A stretch of DNA of 64,000 bases from Moniliella sp. 'wahieum' (taxonomy: Eukaryota; Basidiomycota; Moniliellomycetes; Moniliellales; Moniliellaceae). The translations under genes and the position numbers were made by a program. Numbering within the stretch: position 1 is the first letter of the stretch; the number at the start of each line of letters is the position of its first letter. The notes under the pieces are model-generated. The model was given only the letters and a program-made list of their open reading frames with translations, did no database searches and was not told where the DNA came from. The stretch is taken from NCBI GenBank assembly GCA_003971905.1, contig RSEE01000018.1, forward strand, positions 620,001-684,000, in the 5' to 3' direction. Positions 34,301 to 43,955 of this stretch are shown here, piece after piece.

Positions 34301-34999
34301 ATGGCATGGGGTGTAGCCAACAGCAGTCACTGGGAGAACATCTTTGATGACCTGTACAGCTGCCGGGCCACCAGGTCCGGCGGCAGCAAGAGCATCGGAC
34401 GACAGGTCCCAGATACGCGCCGTTCCATCGCACGAAGCAGTGATCAAGGTTGGGGAAATGGGACACCAGGACGCCGTGCGAACCGCTCGCTCATGTCCCG
34501 TGAGGAGAATGGAGTCGAGGGGGTCGGCAAGACTGATGACGCGAACGACCAGATCATCGCTGACAACAGCAACACGGCGAACTGAATCCGGGTTGTCAGG
34601 AGCCAGACGCTGTTCCGGGGCAAGTTCGAGTGCAGTGGCGCGGACGGGTAGGGGCGTGCGAGTGAGCAGTTTCTGCATGACCCATGTGTCAGGTGCAGCC
34701 AGGGCGGTGGCGTCGGTGGGCTCGGGGAGCGCGTAAACGCGCACACAACCGTCCTCGGCACCTGTAATGAGGGTGGAAAGACCAGCATCGATCCAGGAGA
34801 TCTGAGCAGTGGCATCCTCGAGGGCAATGTTGACCGAGCCCTGGTCGGACCGGGTGCTGAGGACGCGAACAATGTAGTCATCTCCGCCAGTGAAGAGCAC
34901 GTCGAGCCCGGAGCCTCGCGGGGCATGGCGAACAAGGGTGAGTCCGGGCCCATGGACTACCTGCTGGCTGACGCCTTGCTGGCGCGGTTGCAACGCCAT
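31370..34999 (-). CDS. MCL1: Ctf4/Mcl1/WDHD1 replisome adaptor
   Basis: Ctf4/Mcl1 (SepB in Aspergillus) couples the CMG helicase to DNA polymerase alpha. From MALQPRQQGVSQQV (ATG 34999) an N-terminal WD40 propeller runs to about 33700: FTGGDDYIVRVLS, ITGAEDGCVRVYALPE, LLTGHERAVRTASWCP, ITASCDGTARIWDLSS, WHPSGRFFVLPSKTNELVVY, ALAFSFNGRYLASATA. After an acidic linker come RYLACNTVGTLVAVEQ and INFESFNTSARRNWRL. The second SepB-type propeller has LTWIGFNDLDSPAIWDSRGV and YWPISVTW (about 32940-32740). Helices follow (LLQTLQAVCKASDQNKAL), then the tail: NPFARAKGGNPFARK, KSASFFNRVDD, KKQRQGKLPFATG and TASKLARFRAQVTT. An intron lies at 31859-31912. Single-base breaks occur near 34320 and 32050, and an in-frame TGA at about 31795 splits NPFARKNGA from KSASFF. 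Identification is strong. Confidence 0.9.
31859..31912 (-). other. Intron in MCL1
   Basis: On the complement a 54-bp intron runs GTATGT...GTGCCTCAG. Splicing joins PPEK to ASRNPFARAK. Confidence 0.75.
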
Positions 35000-35684
35000 A
35001 ACGGGGGAGGAGGGAGGGGAGGGAGGGAGGCGGGAGCGGGGGAGGTGGTGGTGGTGGTGGTGAACCCAGACTTGGTCGACGTGTCTGCTGGCGTGGCGCA
35101 CAGCCGTGTCGTGTCGCGTCGCGCTAACCCTAGCATTTGTCGAAGGCGCGACGCGTACTGCATGGAAATTGCATTTTTGCAACTCAACGCACTGAACCCA
35201 TTTGCGTGACGGTTGGGGTTGCCACCGTCCACACCCACACCAAACCCAGTGAGCACCCCGAGCACCACGCCCAACGCCCAGCAGAGAGCTAGGGAACATA
35301 CCCACCAACGCCCCCCAACCTACCAGACGCCGCCATGCATCCGGGCTGTCGTCCATAGTTCCTGGCTAGTCCCTACGCGCAAACCAGCTTGCGCTCCCGA
35401 AACATTATCACAGCGGCACATGGAATAAGTTCATCATCAGTGGCATTTGGTAGAAGTAGCACGTGTGCGTAACCATGGAATGGAGTGAATGGGTGGCAAA
35501 TGGGTATCGTAATGCAATTAGTGATGATCGATGCGGGGATGAAGAAGGCTGCCATGGAGAGGGGAGGAGAAAAAAGAGTAGTGTGAGGTATCCCTGTTCG
35601 TAATACCGTCGGGCCTGATAATCGTGGGTCGAAGATGTTCACCCGAGGGAGGGCAAAGGCTGGGATTGCAGTGCATCCCGTGTG
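35000..35684. other. Spacer upstream of MCL1
   Basis: Contains the MCL1 5' region. A GGTGGTGGTGGTGG run lies at 35044-35061, and a TAACCCTAG motif at 35128-35136 with AACCCTA in common with the box upstream of RPL3. The remainder is spacer or 3' UTR of the upstream gene. Confidence 0.4.
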
Positions 35685-36571
35685 TCACGCAGCATGAGAG
35701 TGCAATAATACGAGACCCTTCAGGGAACCACACCATAGGCTTCTCCTTGTGACTAGGCAAGACGAAAGACCGGTGCCGACATCTGGCATTAATAAGCTGA
35801 TGACTGAAGTCCTTGCACTGGTCGTCTCACTGTCCGGCATATCCTCTTCGGAAGAAACAGACGGCGTCGCTGGCACAGGCACGGTCATCTCATCCGAGGG
35901 CATAGGGGTGAAGACAACGCGTGTCTCCTTGACGGAATGGACGGCTTGCGAATAGTGGGTACTGGTCCTTGTACGAGGCCGGGCGCACCCGCCTCTCCGT
36001 TAGCACAAGAAGGTGAGACAGGCGCTTGGGCCGGAGCGGATGCAGCCGATGCCGAGGATGCAGACCGGGAACGTCCCCAGGCATTGCTCTGAGTGACGAG
36101 GTGATCGGGAGATGTGTGTCGGGTGGAAGCGCGACTGGTGAAGCCACTGCGGGGCCAGTATGTGCGCGAGGGCGGCTGGTGCTGTAAGGCTCGGCACGCG
36201 AGCGGGCTTGGTGTGTCCCAAGTGGACGAACAGGAGATGATGGAGGATGTCGTTGTCCACGGGACCTGGAACGCGAGCGGGCTGTGGCAGGGGTATTCCT
36301 GCCACTTGCACAGCTCAAATTGGAGTATGGAGGTTCCGAGAGGAGCGCGCAGATTGAAAGGAAGGAGAACCAGGGGGAGGGGATAGCGAAGGGGAAGTCG
36401 ATGCAGGATGGAAATGTCCTTCAGACTCGATACTGGGCCCAATGCAACGGAGCCGAGTGTAGTAAAAAGGGAGTCGCGCAGGTCGCGGATGGCGTGACCA
36501 CGGTCACCAGCGTAAACGGTCTGGAGCGAGCCAATGAGACTGTCCACATCGGCATCGTACATGGTAGTCAT
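35685..36571 (-). CDS. Unknown protein with helical N-terminus and Ser/Arg/Pro-rich body
   Basis: The start chosen is MTTMYDADVDSLIGSLQTVY at 36571; an in-frame ATG at 36724 would add a hydrophobic stretch that resembles a pyrimidine-rich leader. The first 50 residues form a plausible amphipathic helical unit (GDRGHAIRDLRDSLFTTLGS). The body then changes frame: ARSRSRSRGQRHPPSSPVRP, then GRSRSASSASAASAPAQAPV, then DEMTVPVPATPSVSSEEDMP with an acidic Ser patch, ending at 35685. At least two frame breaks are implied. I recognise no domain. Confidence 0.4.
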
Positions 36572-38917
36572 GATGGGAAGGATGAGAGCAGTGAGGAGAG
36601 TGGGTAAGATGGTGATGGGGGTAGTGGAGGTGGCGATGACGAAGAAGCCTGGGAGCGGCAACTTAAGAAATATCCGCTTGATGAAATCTGACGTCGGCTT
36701 CGGGAACAGGGAGGCGGTGGACAAAATGGAGAGAGTTCGGCGGATGCCGCGGGGGCAGTGCTTTCCAGCTGGTGGCCGGCTATTCCCCGGCGGCGCTCAG
36801 CTGGCGCAGGCGGGCGCTCTGGAGAGTGGGGTGGTGCCTGCGCCCTCCTCCGTCATCGCGTCATCGATCATCGACATCTGCCCTTGTGCTGAGACTCAGC
36901 TCTCCGCCTGCGTCAGGTCCCCAACCCCCCGAGGCACCCAAGAGCGGTGCTGTGCCGTCACCCGCACTGCAGCAGAGCAGTGTATCACACACACCACGCG
37001 TCAGCTAACGGCTCAGTCTGCCGGCCATCCCGCATGAGTCACCGGTCAACGTCAACGGCCTTACTGATCGCATCGATCACACGAGCCACATATCCCAGTC
37101 GGCCCCAGTCGGCCCCGGTCGACTCCAGTGGCTCAGGCACGGGAAGGCTTCGCAGTGGCTTCGCCTGCTTGGCGACCCACAGCCACGCGAGCATCTTCAA
37201 AGCTTCAAGCTTCTCAGAGCCCAAGACAAGAGCTTCATGTTCTGTCTGTCGCAGTACAGGCCGCCACCGTGCTCCATGCTGACACTTGTGTTCCTGAAAA
37301 TTTTGGGTTACATGTCACATGCGTCACACCAGATGCTGTTTTGCGCTTGGGTGTCAGCGCGTCAGCTCGAGCTCCTCAAGCTTCAAGTTTTGAAGCTTTA
37401 AGCTTCGAGCTTCGAGCAGCACAAAATGCCGGCCCACAATGTCGATGGTGTTCTCATCGACATACCGGCCTTCTGCGTCACCAACTCCCCAACCAGCATG
37501 GGTGAGATGGGACATGCATGTGACATACTGACATGTGACACCACACATGTGACATGTGGCGCATCAATGTGCCGGGAGTGGCAAAAAACCTATACGGTTG
37601 ATGGATTAATAAACAACAGATGTATGGATTGAATCTGAAGAATATACATTCAATGTTTGATTGTAAGGGGGAGAGAGGGTCTGGTGCCACAACACTGCAA
37701 CAGTGGTACCAACAGCCCTAGTCTCCATGGTTCCCTTCGGTGTTTCTTCCAACAAAATATTCTTCCTTAACAGAAAATAATGGAGGTGAGGAAAAGGATG
37801 AGGAACATATTCATCGAGGGAAAAAAAAAGGATGAAGCGACTAGGTATATATACCTCGGAGAAGATAGCATGCGAGCTGAGTCGAACGTAGAAGAAGGGG
37901 AGCGTAGACAAAGGGGGAACATTTTCTAGAAAACAAAAATCAGAGTCCACAAACCTGTGGTGACTGACTACATATATGTTTGACCGGGGGTCAGGTCCCG
38001 ACATTCCCCTGGAAGGTTTAGCAATATTCTTTGTCATACACACAATGCTTGGGTTCACTCAAAAGGGGATATAAGAGGAGCACCAATCCTCAAGCCTCTT
38101 TGAGTTCTGTAGCAATCGACCGAGCAGCTGTCCGAGCAGCGATCATGATCGTCTACAAGGATTCGATTCCGTCCTTTGGGAAGCAACGACGCATCTGCAA
38201 CATGAAGACCGTGTGGGTCATACACTCGCGGGTTGGGGATCGCACGCTGTTTCACTTGGATCCAACCCCATCCGTACGTGCCCATCTGGAGAGCTTGAAA
38301 CAACTTGGACGTTGACGGAAGAAGAGAAACCTCAGCGGCTGCAAAAACTTGGCAAGCGACAATGAGCTCTTGTGAGTCCAGGTCCTCCATGAGGATGAGC
38401 GGATTGGGCCTGGCGAAGCCGGTTGCTTTGAACTGGAATGTGAGTGAATGTGAGTGGGGACCATCAATGCTATATATACACGCACACTCGCCCAGCGTTC
38501 ACGAAACAAAGGAAGGTAGTAGAGGCGGGCCGGTTGATCGTGATCCCCCTGTGATTGGAAACCAGAGTCTCAATACACCCAGCTATTATATATATAGTTG
38601 CAAGCTCACATGCAAAGAGAAAACCAAAAGACGCACACCTAATTTACTATTGCTTCCAGACACGAGGAGCATGCCCTGATATTGATGTGACCAAAAGGAA
38701 CAACCAGAGCGGATAGGGCAAAACACCTATAATTTTGCCAGTGCGATGCTCCCCCATTCCGTTTTGTACGTTCGATAGGAGAGTGCTGAACGCTGGGAAG
38801 TAAATAGTAACAGAAACACGAAAAGGACGGGATGCGAGCTCCATGATGAGGAAGATCCGGTCGAGCAAAAATACTCTTCAATCATTCAATATGTCACGGT
38901 CAGAGATAAACGGCTGC
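36572..38917. repeat. Gene-poor stretch with palindromic repeats
   Basis: AAGCTT units occur at 37198-37214 and 37378-37412 (TTCAAGTTTTGAAGCTTTAAGC). ACATGT units (ACATGTGACATGTGG) occur at 37310-37330 and 37510-37560, and GCAGCGATC/GATCATGATC near 38130. TATATATA runs lie at 37845-37853 and 38586-38596. Several 70-150-codon frames on both strands have no family features, so no gene is called. Confidence 0.55.
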
Positions 38918-38922
38918 CTTTT
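38918..38922 (+). repeat. Left target-site duplication of the chromovirus
   Basis: CTTTT directly precedes the 5' LTR and is repeated directly after the 3' LTR at 42581-42585. Confidence 0.9.
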
Positions 38923-39102
38923 TGTCATAGTTTGGCTGATCTCGCTCCCATTTCCAATTTCTTCGTCTCGAGCGTCTCGCTCCTTCCCTGTTCCTTCCAC
39001 TTCGCACCATGTCCTCTGTTCTTGCTTCTTCCCCACGAACGATTGCTACACCCTTGGCCTAGTCCGATCCTGGTCTCCCTCGCCTTAGCCCCGACTGTGA
39101 CA
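38923..39102 (+). repeat. 5' LTR of the chromovirus
   Basis: 180 bp, starting TGTCATAG and ending TGTGACA, so the ends form an imperfect inverted repeat TGTCA...TGACA. Identical to the 3' LTR except for an extra T at GATTGCT and one C fewer in ACACCC. Confidence 0.95.
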
Positions 39103-39143
39103 TTATCGTTCGTCTAACCGTCAACAGGCGAGCCCGACCAGAG

Positions 39144-40420
39144 ATGTCCTCGATCCACGACAACCCCCCTGACCCCAGTAACCCTAGCGCGCCGCAACCC
39201 ATCGCGCGGCGCGGCCCAATCCGACCCCCGTCCGACCCCCCTCTGACGCTCCGTTCGACGACGATGGCCCGGAGTGGTTCCACCCGGCTGGCCCCTCTGG
39301 ACCCCCCCATGCAGCTCCGTCTGTTGCGCCCGCGCCCCCGGGGTATACATTGCCTGCCTCCGACCTGTCCGGGCTGGGCCTCGAGGCCGCTCAGCGTCGG
39401 GTCGATGAGGCCCGCAGAATGCGCCAGCTTCTGTTGACGGAGGCCGGGAAATCAGGCCTACCTTGCAGCCCAGGAGGACCAGCGCCGCGCTTTCGAGGAT
39501 GAGCAAGAGGCGAAGCGCCGTGAGCACCGCCTCCGTCAGCGGCGGGAGGAGGCGGCGCTTGCCGCGGAAGAGGCCCGGTTGGCCGCCTCGGTACGGGAGG
39601 CTCAAACTGGCGTGGTGTCCTCGGCCCCCGCCCCCGCTCCCGCCCCTGGGCCTTATGGTGATCTGACTGCCATCCCGAACACGGTGTCGGAAGAGCCTAA
39701 GATGTTCGAGCCCGTTCGTTTCCGCCCGTCGTCTGGTGCGAATCCCAACTCTCGTGACCGGGTCCAGGCCCAGCACGTCGTCACCTCCTTCGAGATTTAC
39801 GCGCGCGTCGCCCTCACGCATATGGCGCGGCGGCATGGATCGACCGCTTCATGGGCCTGCTGCAGGGAGAGGCCCTCACTTGGGTCGAGCAGTTCGGCTC
39901 GGAGGTGGCCCTTCCCCTGGAGGCGCGCACCACACCCGCCCTCCAGTCTTGGCCTGCGTTTCGCGCAGCTTTCCTGGAGCAGTGGGGCGAGCGCAACCCG
40001 GCGCTGAAGGCGTTTGAGGAGTTTCGTCGTCTTCGGCAGACGGGATCTGCAGCGGACTATTCCGCTACGTTCACGGTTCTGCTGCGTCGCTGGAACCCCA
40101 ACGCGTCGGATGAGGACCGCTACTATTGCTTTCTGTACGGCTTGAAGCCGCGGGTGCGTGACGCAATCGCCTCCCGCGGCGAGTCGGCTCACTTGGGACG
40201 GATCAGTTTCGAACAACTGCGCACAGCGGCCATTGACATCGACCAATCGCAATCGCTGGGCGCTCATGGTACCGCCATCTCCCGGGATCGGGCGGCAATC
40301 ATTGGTTTCGGCCCTCGTCGCCCGAAGCGGAGCCCATGGACCTCAGCGCAGTCACCGCCACCGCTGAAGCGGCGGCCCGGCGCACCGAGCGCCGCGCTCA
40401 AGGCGCAGTGCCGTGATCAC
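39144..40420 (+). CDS. Chromovirus Gag, frame-broken and truncated before the zinc knuckle
   Basis: Starts MSSIHDNPPDPSNPSA. A coiled-coil-like segment (AFEDEQEAKRREHRLRQRRE, about 39490-39545) precedes the Ty3 Gag core: MFEPVRFRPSSGANPN, WIDRFMGLLQGEALTWVEQF (about 39836-39897), WPAFRAAFLEQWGERNPALK and YYCFLYGLKPRVRDAIA. The C-terminal PMDLSAVTATAEAAARRTER (about 40335-40395) is the usual lead-in to a CCHC knuckle, but no knuckle follows. The sequence passes directly into a Pro/Gln repeat. Three or more frame changes are needed. Confidence 0.85.
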
Positions 40421-40435
40421 CATATGCCTTCCACG

Positions 40436-40700
40436 ACTGTACCCCGGCCACAGCCCCAACTCCCGCCCAAGCCCCAAGCCCAGCCCAAGCCCAAGCCCAG
40501 CCCCAGCCCCAACTCCCGCCCAAGCCCCAACTCCCGCCCAAGCCCCAAGCCAGCCCCAGCCCCAAGACCAGCCCCAGCCCCAAGACCAGCCCAAGCACCA
40601 AGACCAGCCCCAGCCCCAAGACCAGCCCCAGCACCCAGACCAGCCCAAGACCAAGACTACGCACCAGCACCAGCACTCGCCCGGGCCCCGGCCCAAGTCC
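40436..40700 (+). repeat. Pro/Gln/Ala-coding minisatellite at the deletion junction
   Basis: Tandem degenerate units of CCCAGCCCCAAGACCAG and CCCAACTCCCGCCCAAG type fill the gap between the end of Gag and the pre-integrase linker, just where protease, RT and RNase H should be encoded. All three plus frames stay open for long stretches because the unit is A/C/G-only and stop-free. Confidence 0.8.
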
Positions 40701-40759
40701 ACCTCCTCATCTAACCCCATCTCGCCCCCCTCTGTCAACTCGATTCCTTTTCCCTCCTC

Positions 40760-42390
40760 GGTTCCCTCCCGGCCGCTGGCGCGGCACCTCAAGTACTGGC
40801 GGAGCCCATGTCCGAACGTTCTGCCGCCGCCCTCAAGCTCATGGCGGCGGACCCCGATACACCGGTGGTGGAGCGAGCGTCTGCCGACGAGATTCGACAG
40901 CGCATCCGCCAACTCGTGCCTCGTGACCCTCGTTGGTCCCTTGCTACGGCTCCAAGCCCACCTCCCCATGCTTTGACGGTCCGCGACGGTCTTTTGTGGC
41001 ACGGAAACCAGGTCTACGTCCCCGGCGACCGGCCGATCCGCGCTGCCATTCTCCACCAAGCCCACGACTCGGCATTGGCGGGCCATGAAGGGCGCGACAA
41101 GACGTTGGCCCGTGTCCGCGCTCAATATTGGTGGCCCCGCCTGTCAGCCGACGTGTGGGCCTACGTGCGCTCGTGCGACCGCTGCCAACGGACCAAAGCG
41201 CCTTGCCACCAACCCGCCGGACCCCTTCAGCCCCTTTCCCCTCCCCAAGGCCCGTGGACCCACTTGACGATGGACCACATTACCCAGCTTCCCCGATCCA
41301 ATGGTTACGACGCGATTCTGGTGGTGGTGGATCGTTGTACCAAAATGGGTCACTTCATTCCCGCCCACACGACGGACACTGCGCCCCAGCTCGCACGCCA
41401 GTTTGTACACCATGTCTTTCGCTACCATGGCCTTCCCCGGGATCTGGTGAGTGATCGGGGACCGACCTTCACAAGCCACTTCTGGCAAGCCTTGTGTGCC
41501 GACTTGGGCATCAAGTCGAGCCTCAGCACCGCGTCCCACCCCCAGACGGACGGCCAGACTGAGCGACTCAACCAGATCCTCGAACAGTACCTCCGCTGCT
41601 ACCTCGACGAGCAGCAGTCCAACTGGTTCGACCTCCTCCCCACGGCCGAATTCGCCTACAACTCGTCCTCCCACTCGAGCACCCACCAGTCCCCTTTGTC
41701 CTCACCTATGGTTACTCTCCCCGGGGGGAGTTGGAGCCCTCCACTTCGCCCGTGCCCGATGCTGCGTCATATTTGGAGGACTTGCGCTCGGCCCAGGCGG
41801 TGGCCCGCCGCACGCTCGCCGCGGCCCAAGACCGCTACAAGCATTATGCCGATCAGCAGCGCACCGAGGCGGCTTCCTTCACTGCTGGCCAGCCTGTCTT
41901 GGTCCGTCGGGACGGCTATGTGGCCAGCCAGCGGCCTTCTGACGGCCTCGACTATCGCTACCTCGGCCCCTTTCCCATTGTCCGCGCCGTGGGCCGCGCC
42001 GCATACCAGGTCCGCCTCCCCGACTACCTACACCTCCATGACGTGTTCCATGTGTCCCGCTTGCGAGCCTACACCCCTGGTGACGTGGTCCCTGCCCGCT
42101 TGATTGAGCCCCCGCCTCCTCTCCCCGAGTATGCTGATGATGGTGCGGTTCATCACGAGGTTGAACATGTCCTCGACTCTCGCCGCAAGGGTCGTGGTGG
42201 CCGCATTGAGTACTTTGTTCACTTCCGGGGCTATCCTGTCCACGAGCGGGAGTGGGTACCCGCTGCGGACATGTCTCATGACGCCGAGCCAGTGGTCCGT
42301 TTCCACGCCCTCTACCCCGATAAGCCTGTCTCCCATGCCCGCCGACTCGCCCTCTCTCGCCTCCGTCGCCGCCCGGGAGATGAGGTCTGA
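40760..42390 (+). CDS. Chromovirus integrase with GPY/F module and chromodomain
   Basis: A linker (APQVLAEPMSERSAAALKL) leads to the HHCC zinc-binding domain: ILHQAHDSALAGHEGRDKT ... SCDRCQRTK (about 41050-41200). The RNase H-fold catalytic core shows the DDE triad: TMDHITQLP (about 41270), LVSDRGPTFTSHFW (about 41445-41485) and HPQTDGQTERLNQILEQYLR (about 41540-41600). One frameshift near 41700 leads to the GPY/F module (YLGPFPIVRAVG, about 41960) and a C-terminal chromodomain (VEHVLDSRRKGRGG, YFVHFRGYPVHEREWVP, about 42163-42265), ending RRPGDEV at 42390. The chromodomain assigns the element to the chromoviruses; it is thought to direct insertion to marked chromatin. Confidence 0.92.
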
Positions 42391-42400
42391 AAGGGGGCAA
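42390..42400 (+). other. Polypurine tract
   Basis: AAAGGGGGCAA lies directly before the TG of the 3' LTR, the usual place for plus-strand priming in Ty3-type elements. Confidence 0.75.
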
Positions 42401-42580
42401 TGTCATAGTTTGGCTGATCTCGCTCCCATTTCCAATTTCTTCGTCTCGAGCGTCTCGCTCCTTCCCTGTTCCTTCCACTTCGCACCATGTCCTCTGTTCT
42501 TGCTTCTTCCCCACGAACGATGCTACACCCCTTGGCCTAGTCCGATCCTGGTCTCCCTCGCCTTAGCCCCGACTGTGACA
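42401..42580 (+). repeat. 3' LTR of the chromovirus
   Basis: 180 bp, TG...CA, identical to the 5' LTR apart from two one-base indels in short homopolymers (GATGCT and ACACCCC). Confidence 0.95.
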
Positions 42581-42585
42581 CTTTT
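42581..42585 (+). repeat. Right target-site duplication
   Basis: CTTTT, the copy of 38918-38922. Confidence 0.9.
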
Positions 42586-43018
42586 AGTGTGTCTCGATGT
42601 TGCAGCCTATTTTGCTACTTCCTATATGCCGATCTGAGATACAAACTAACGTATGATGGCCGCAAACACTTTTGGTTGCAACATTATACAAGGGCTTTTC
42701 ATGTGTACTCTGAAAGAATACTACCGTATCTCTGGCACCAGAAACTGCACTTGTGTGGACCAAATTGGCCCACAGTTTCATAGCCAGTTTTTAAAGAACG
42801 ATGCACCTTGAACAATCTGATGTAGCCTATATAGACGCTAGCAGGCTGGGAGGTGCTGCATGAATGGAGCTCAAAAAATGCATGAGACAAGGCGGGGTGG
42901 GGGGCTTTATAATACAGCGTTCAGTATCGCACCGATCCAACCCGAATAGCCCCAGCGAGAGAAAAAAGGATGGTGGGGGGCAGAAGAGCCACACCAATTA
43001 AGAAAAAAGAAAAAAGGC

Positions 43019-43955
43019 TTAGAAGCTAAAGCAGCCAGCAATCTGGCCACCGTCCATAACAAGTTCGGAACCCGTCATGAACGTGCACTCATTGGTCGCT
43101 AGGAACAAGGTGGCATTGGCCACATCTAGTGCGGTGCCCATATGGCCTTGAGGGATTTCCTGAACGATTTTGGCCGAATCCATCTGGGCCACAATGTCGG
43201 TTACGCAGTAACCTGGGTGGACGCTACAAAAGAAGAACAGGGGGAGTTAGTTTGTTCTTTGTACTGCGAAGACGGATCAAGCGCAGAAAAATCGGGGCCG
43301 TTGAAGAGCACACATACCTATTGACACGGATGTTGTGCTGCGCACCAGCCAAAGCAGCCGCCTTGGTAAAGTTACGAATGGCGCCCTTGGTGGAGCAGTA
43401 ATTAGCCAATGCGCTGTTCCCCACAATGCCAAGAATGGAGCTCATCTGAATGATGCTTCCTCCCGCCAAAGGTTTTGTAGGGGAAGTCAGTTTCATCAAT
43501 CCAAAGGCGCCCCGGGTACCGAGAAAGACCGAGTCCAGGTTGACCGCATGAATGCGTTTCCATTGGTCAAAGGACGCGTGCTCGTCAAACGTTTGAGGTG
43601 GAAAAGCCATGCCCGCATTGTTGACAAGCACGTCCAACCGTCCATAGCGCGTTTCGACATGGGAAAACAACTCAGCCCATTCTTGTTCCGATTCGGCATT
43701 TAGGGTACGGAATTCGCCGCTGCCGTTCCCGCAAGCGGTAATGTCCTGAATAACTTTCTGTCCAGCTTTGCGGTCCCGCCCAACGCAGATCACCGTGGCG
43801 CCTTCCTCGGCCATACGGATGGCGATGGCAGCCCCGAGCCCACGGGTCGCGCCCGTGACAATGGCCACTTGACCCGCAAGCTTTTTGCCTGCGTTTGCAG
43901 TAGCGGTTGAGGTGGTGACGGGCATATTGGCGGCGGTGGTAGCGATAGGTGCCAT
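43019..43955 (-). CDS. Short-chain dehydrogenase/reductase
   Basis: This NAD(P)-dependent oxidoreductase is intact. Exons 43955-43318 and 43223-43019 on the complement give 280 residues with no frame break. The start MAPIATTAANMPVTTSTA is followed by the Rossmann glycine motif TGATRGLG (about residue 33), NNAG, catalytic Ser (MSSILGIVG) and YxxxK as YCSTK. The second exon has the SDR signature HPGYCVTDIV and the terminal MTGSELVMDGGQIAG, ending CFSF. These are classical (c1-type) SDR features, close to bacterial-type 3-hydroxy/ketoacyl reductases and dihydroxy-steroid-type enzymes. The substrate cannot be told from sequence. There is no clear organelle signal. Confidence 0.93.
43224..43317 (-). 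other. Intron in the SDR gene
   Basis: A 94-bp intron GTATGT...CTTTTGTAG on the complement. Splicing gives IRVN-S-VHPGY across a split Ser codon, the expected SDR sequence, with total coding length 843 bp divisible by three. Confidence 0.93.

Larger units (their letters stand above)
38923..42580 (+). mobile_element. Ty3-type chromovirus, internally deleted (Gag and integrase only)
   Basis: Two 180-bp direct LTRs (TG...CA) at 38923-39102 and 42401-42580 bound the element, and a 5-bp duplication CTTTT flanks it. A polypurine tract (AAAGGGGGCAA) abuts the 3' LTR. The inside codes for Gag (about 39144-40420) and integrase with chromodomain (about 40760-42390). The 3.66-kb length is far short of the usual 5-7 kb: no protease (DTGA/DSGA), reverse transcriptase (YVDD-type) or RNase H motif is found in any frame between Gag and integrase. 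The element is therefore a non-autonomous deletion derivative. No convincing tRNA primer site follows the 5' LTR; self-priming as in Tf1/sushi relatives is possible. Confidence 0.92.

Noticed and set aside
37606-38390. Two minus-strand frames of 110-150 codons
   Set aside because: Aromatic- and Ser-rich without family motifs, in AT-rich sequence with TATATA runs; probably untranslated.
39103-39130. tRNA primer-binding site after the 5' LTR
   Set aside because: The bases after the LTR do not match a common tRNA 3' end that I can recognise; self-priming remains possible but was not shown.
40352-41125. Minus-strand Trp/Gly-rich frame over the retrotransposon minisatellite
   Set aside because: Antisense of a stop-free C/A/G-rich tandem repeat.
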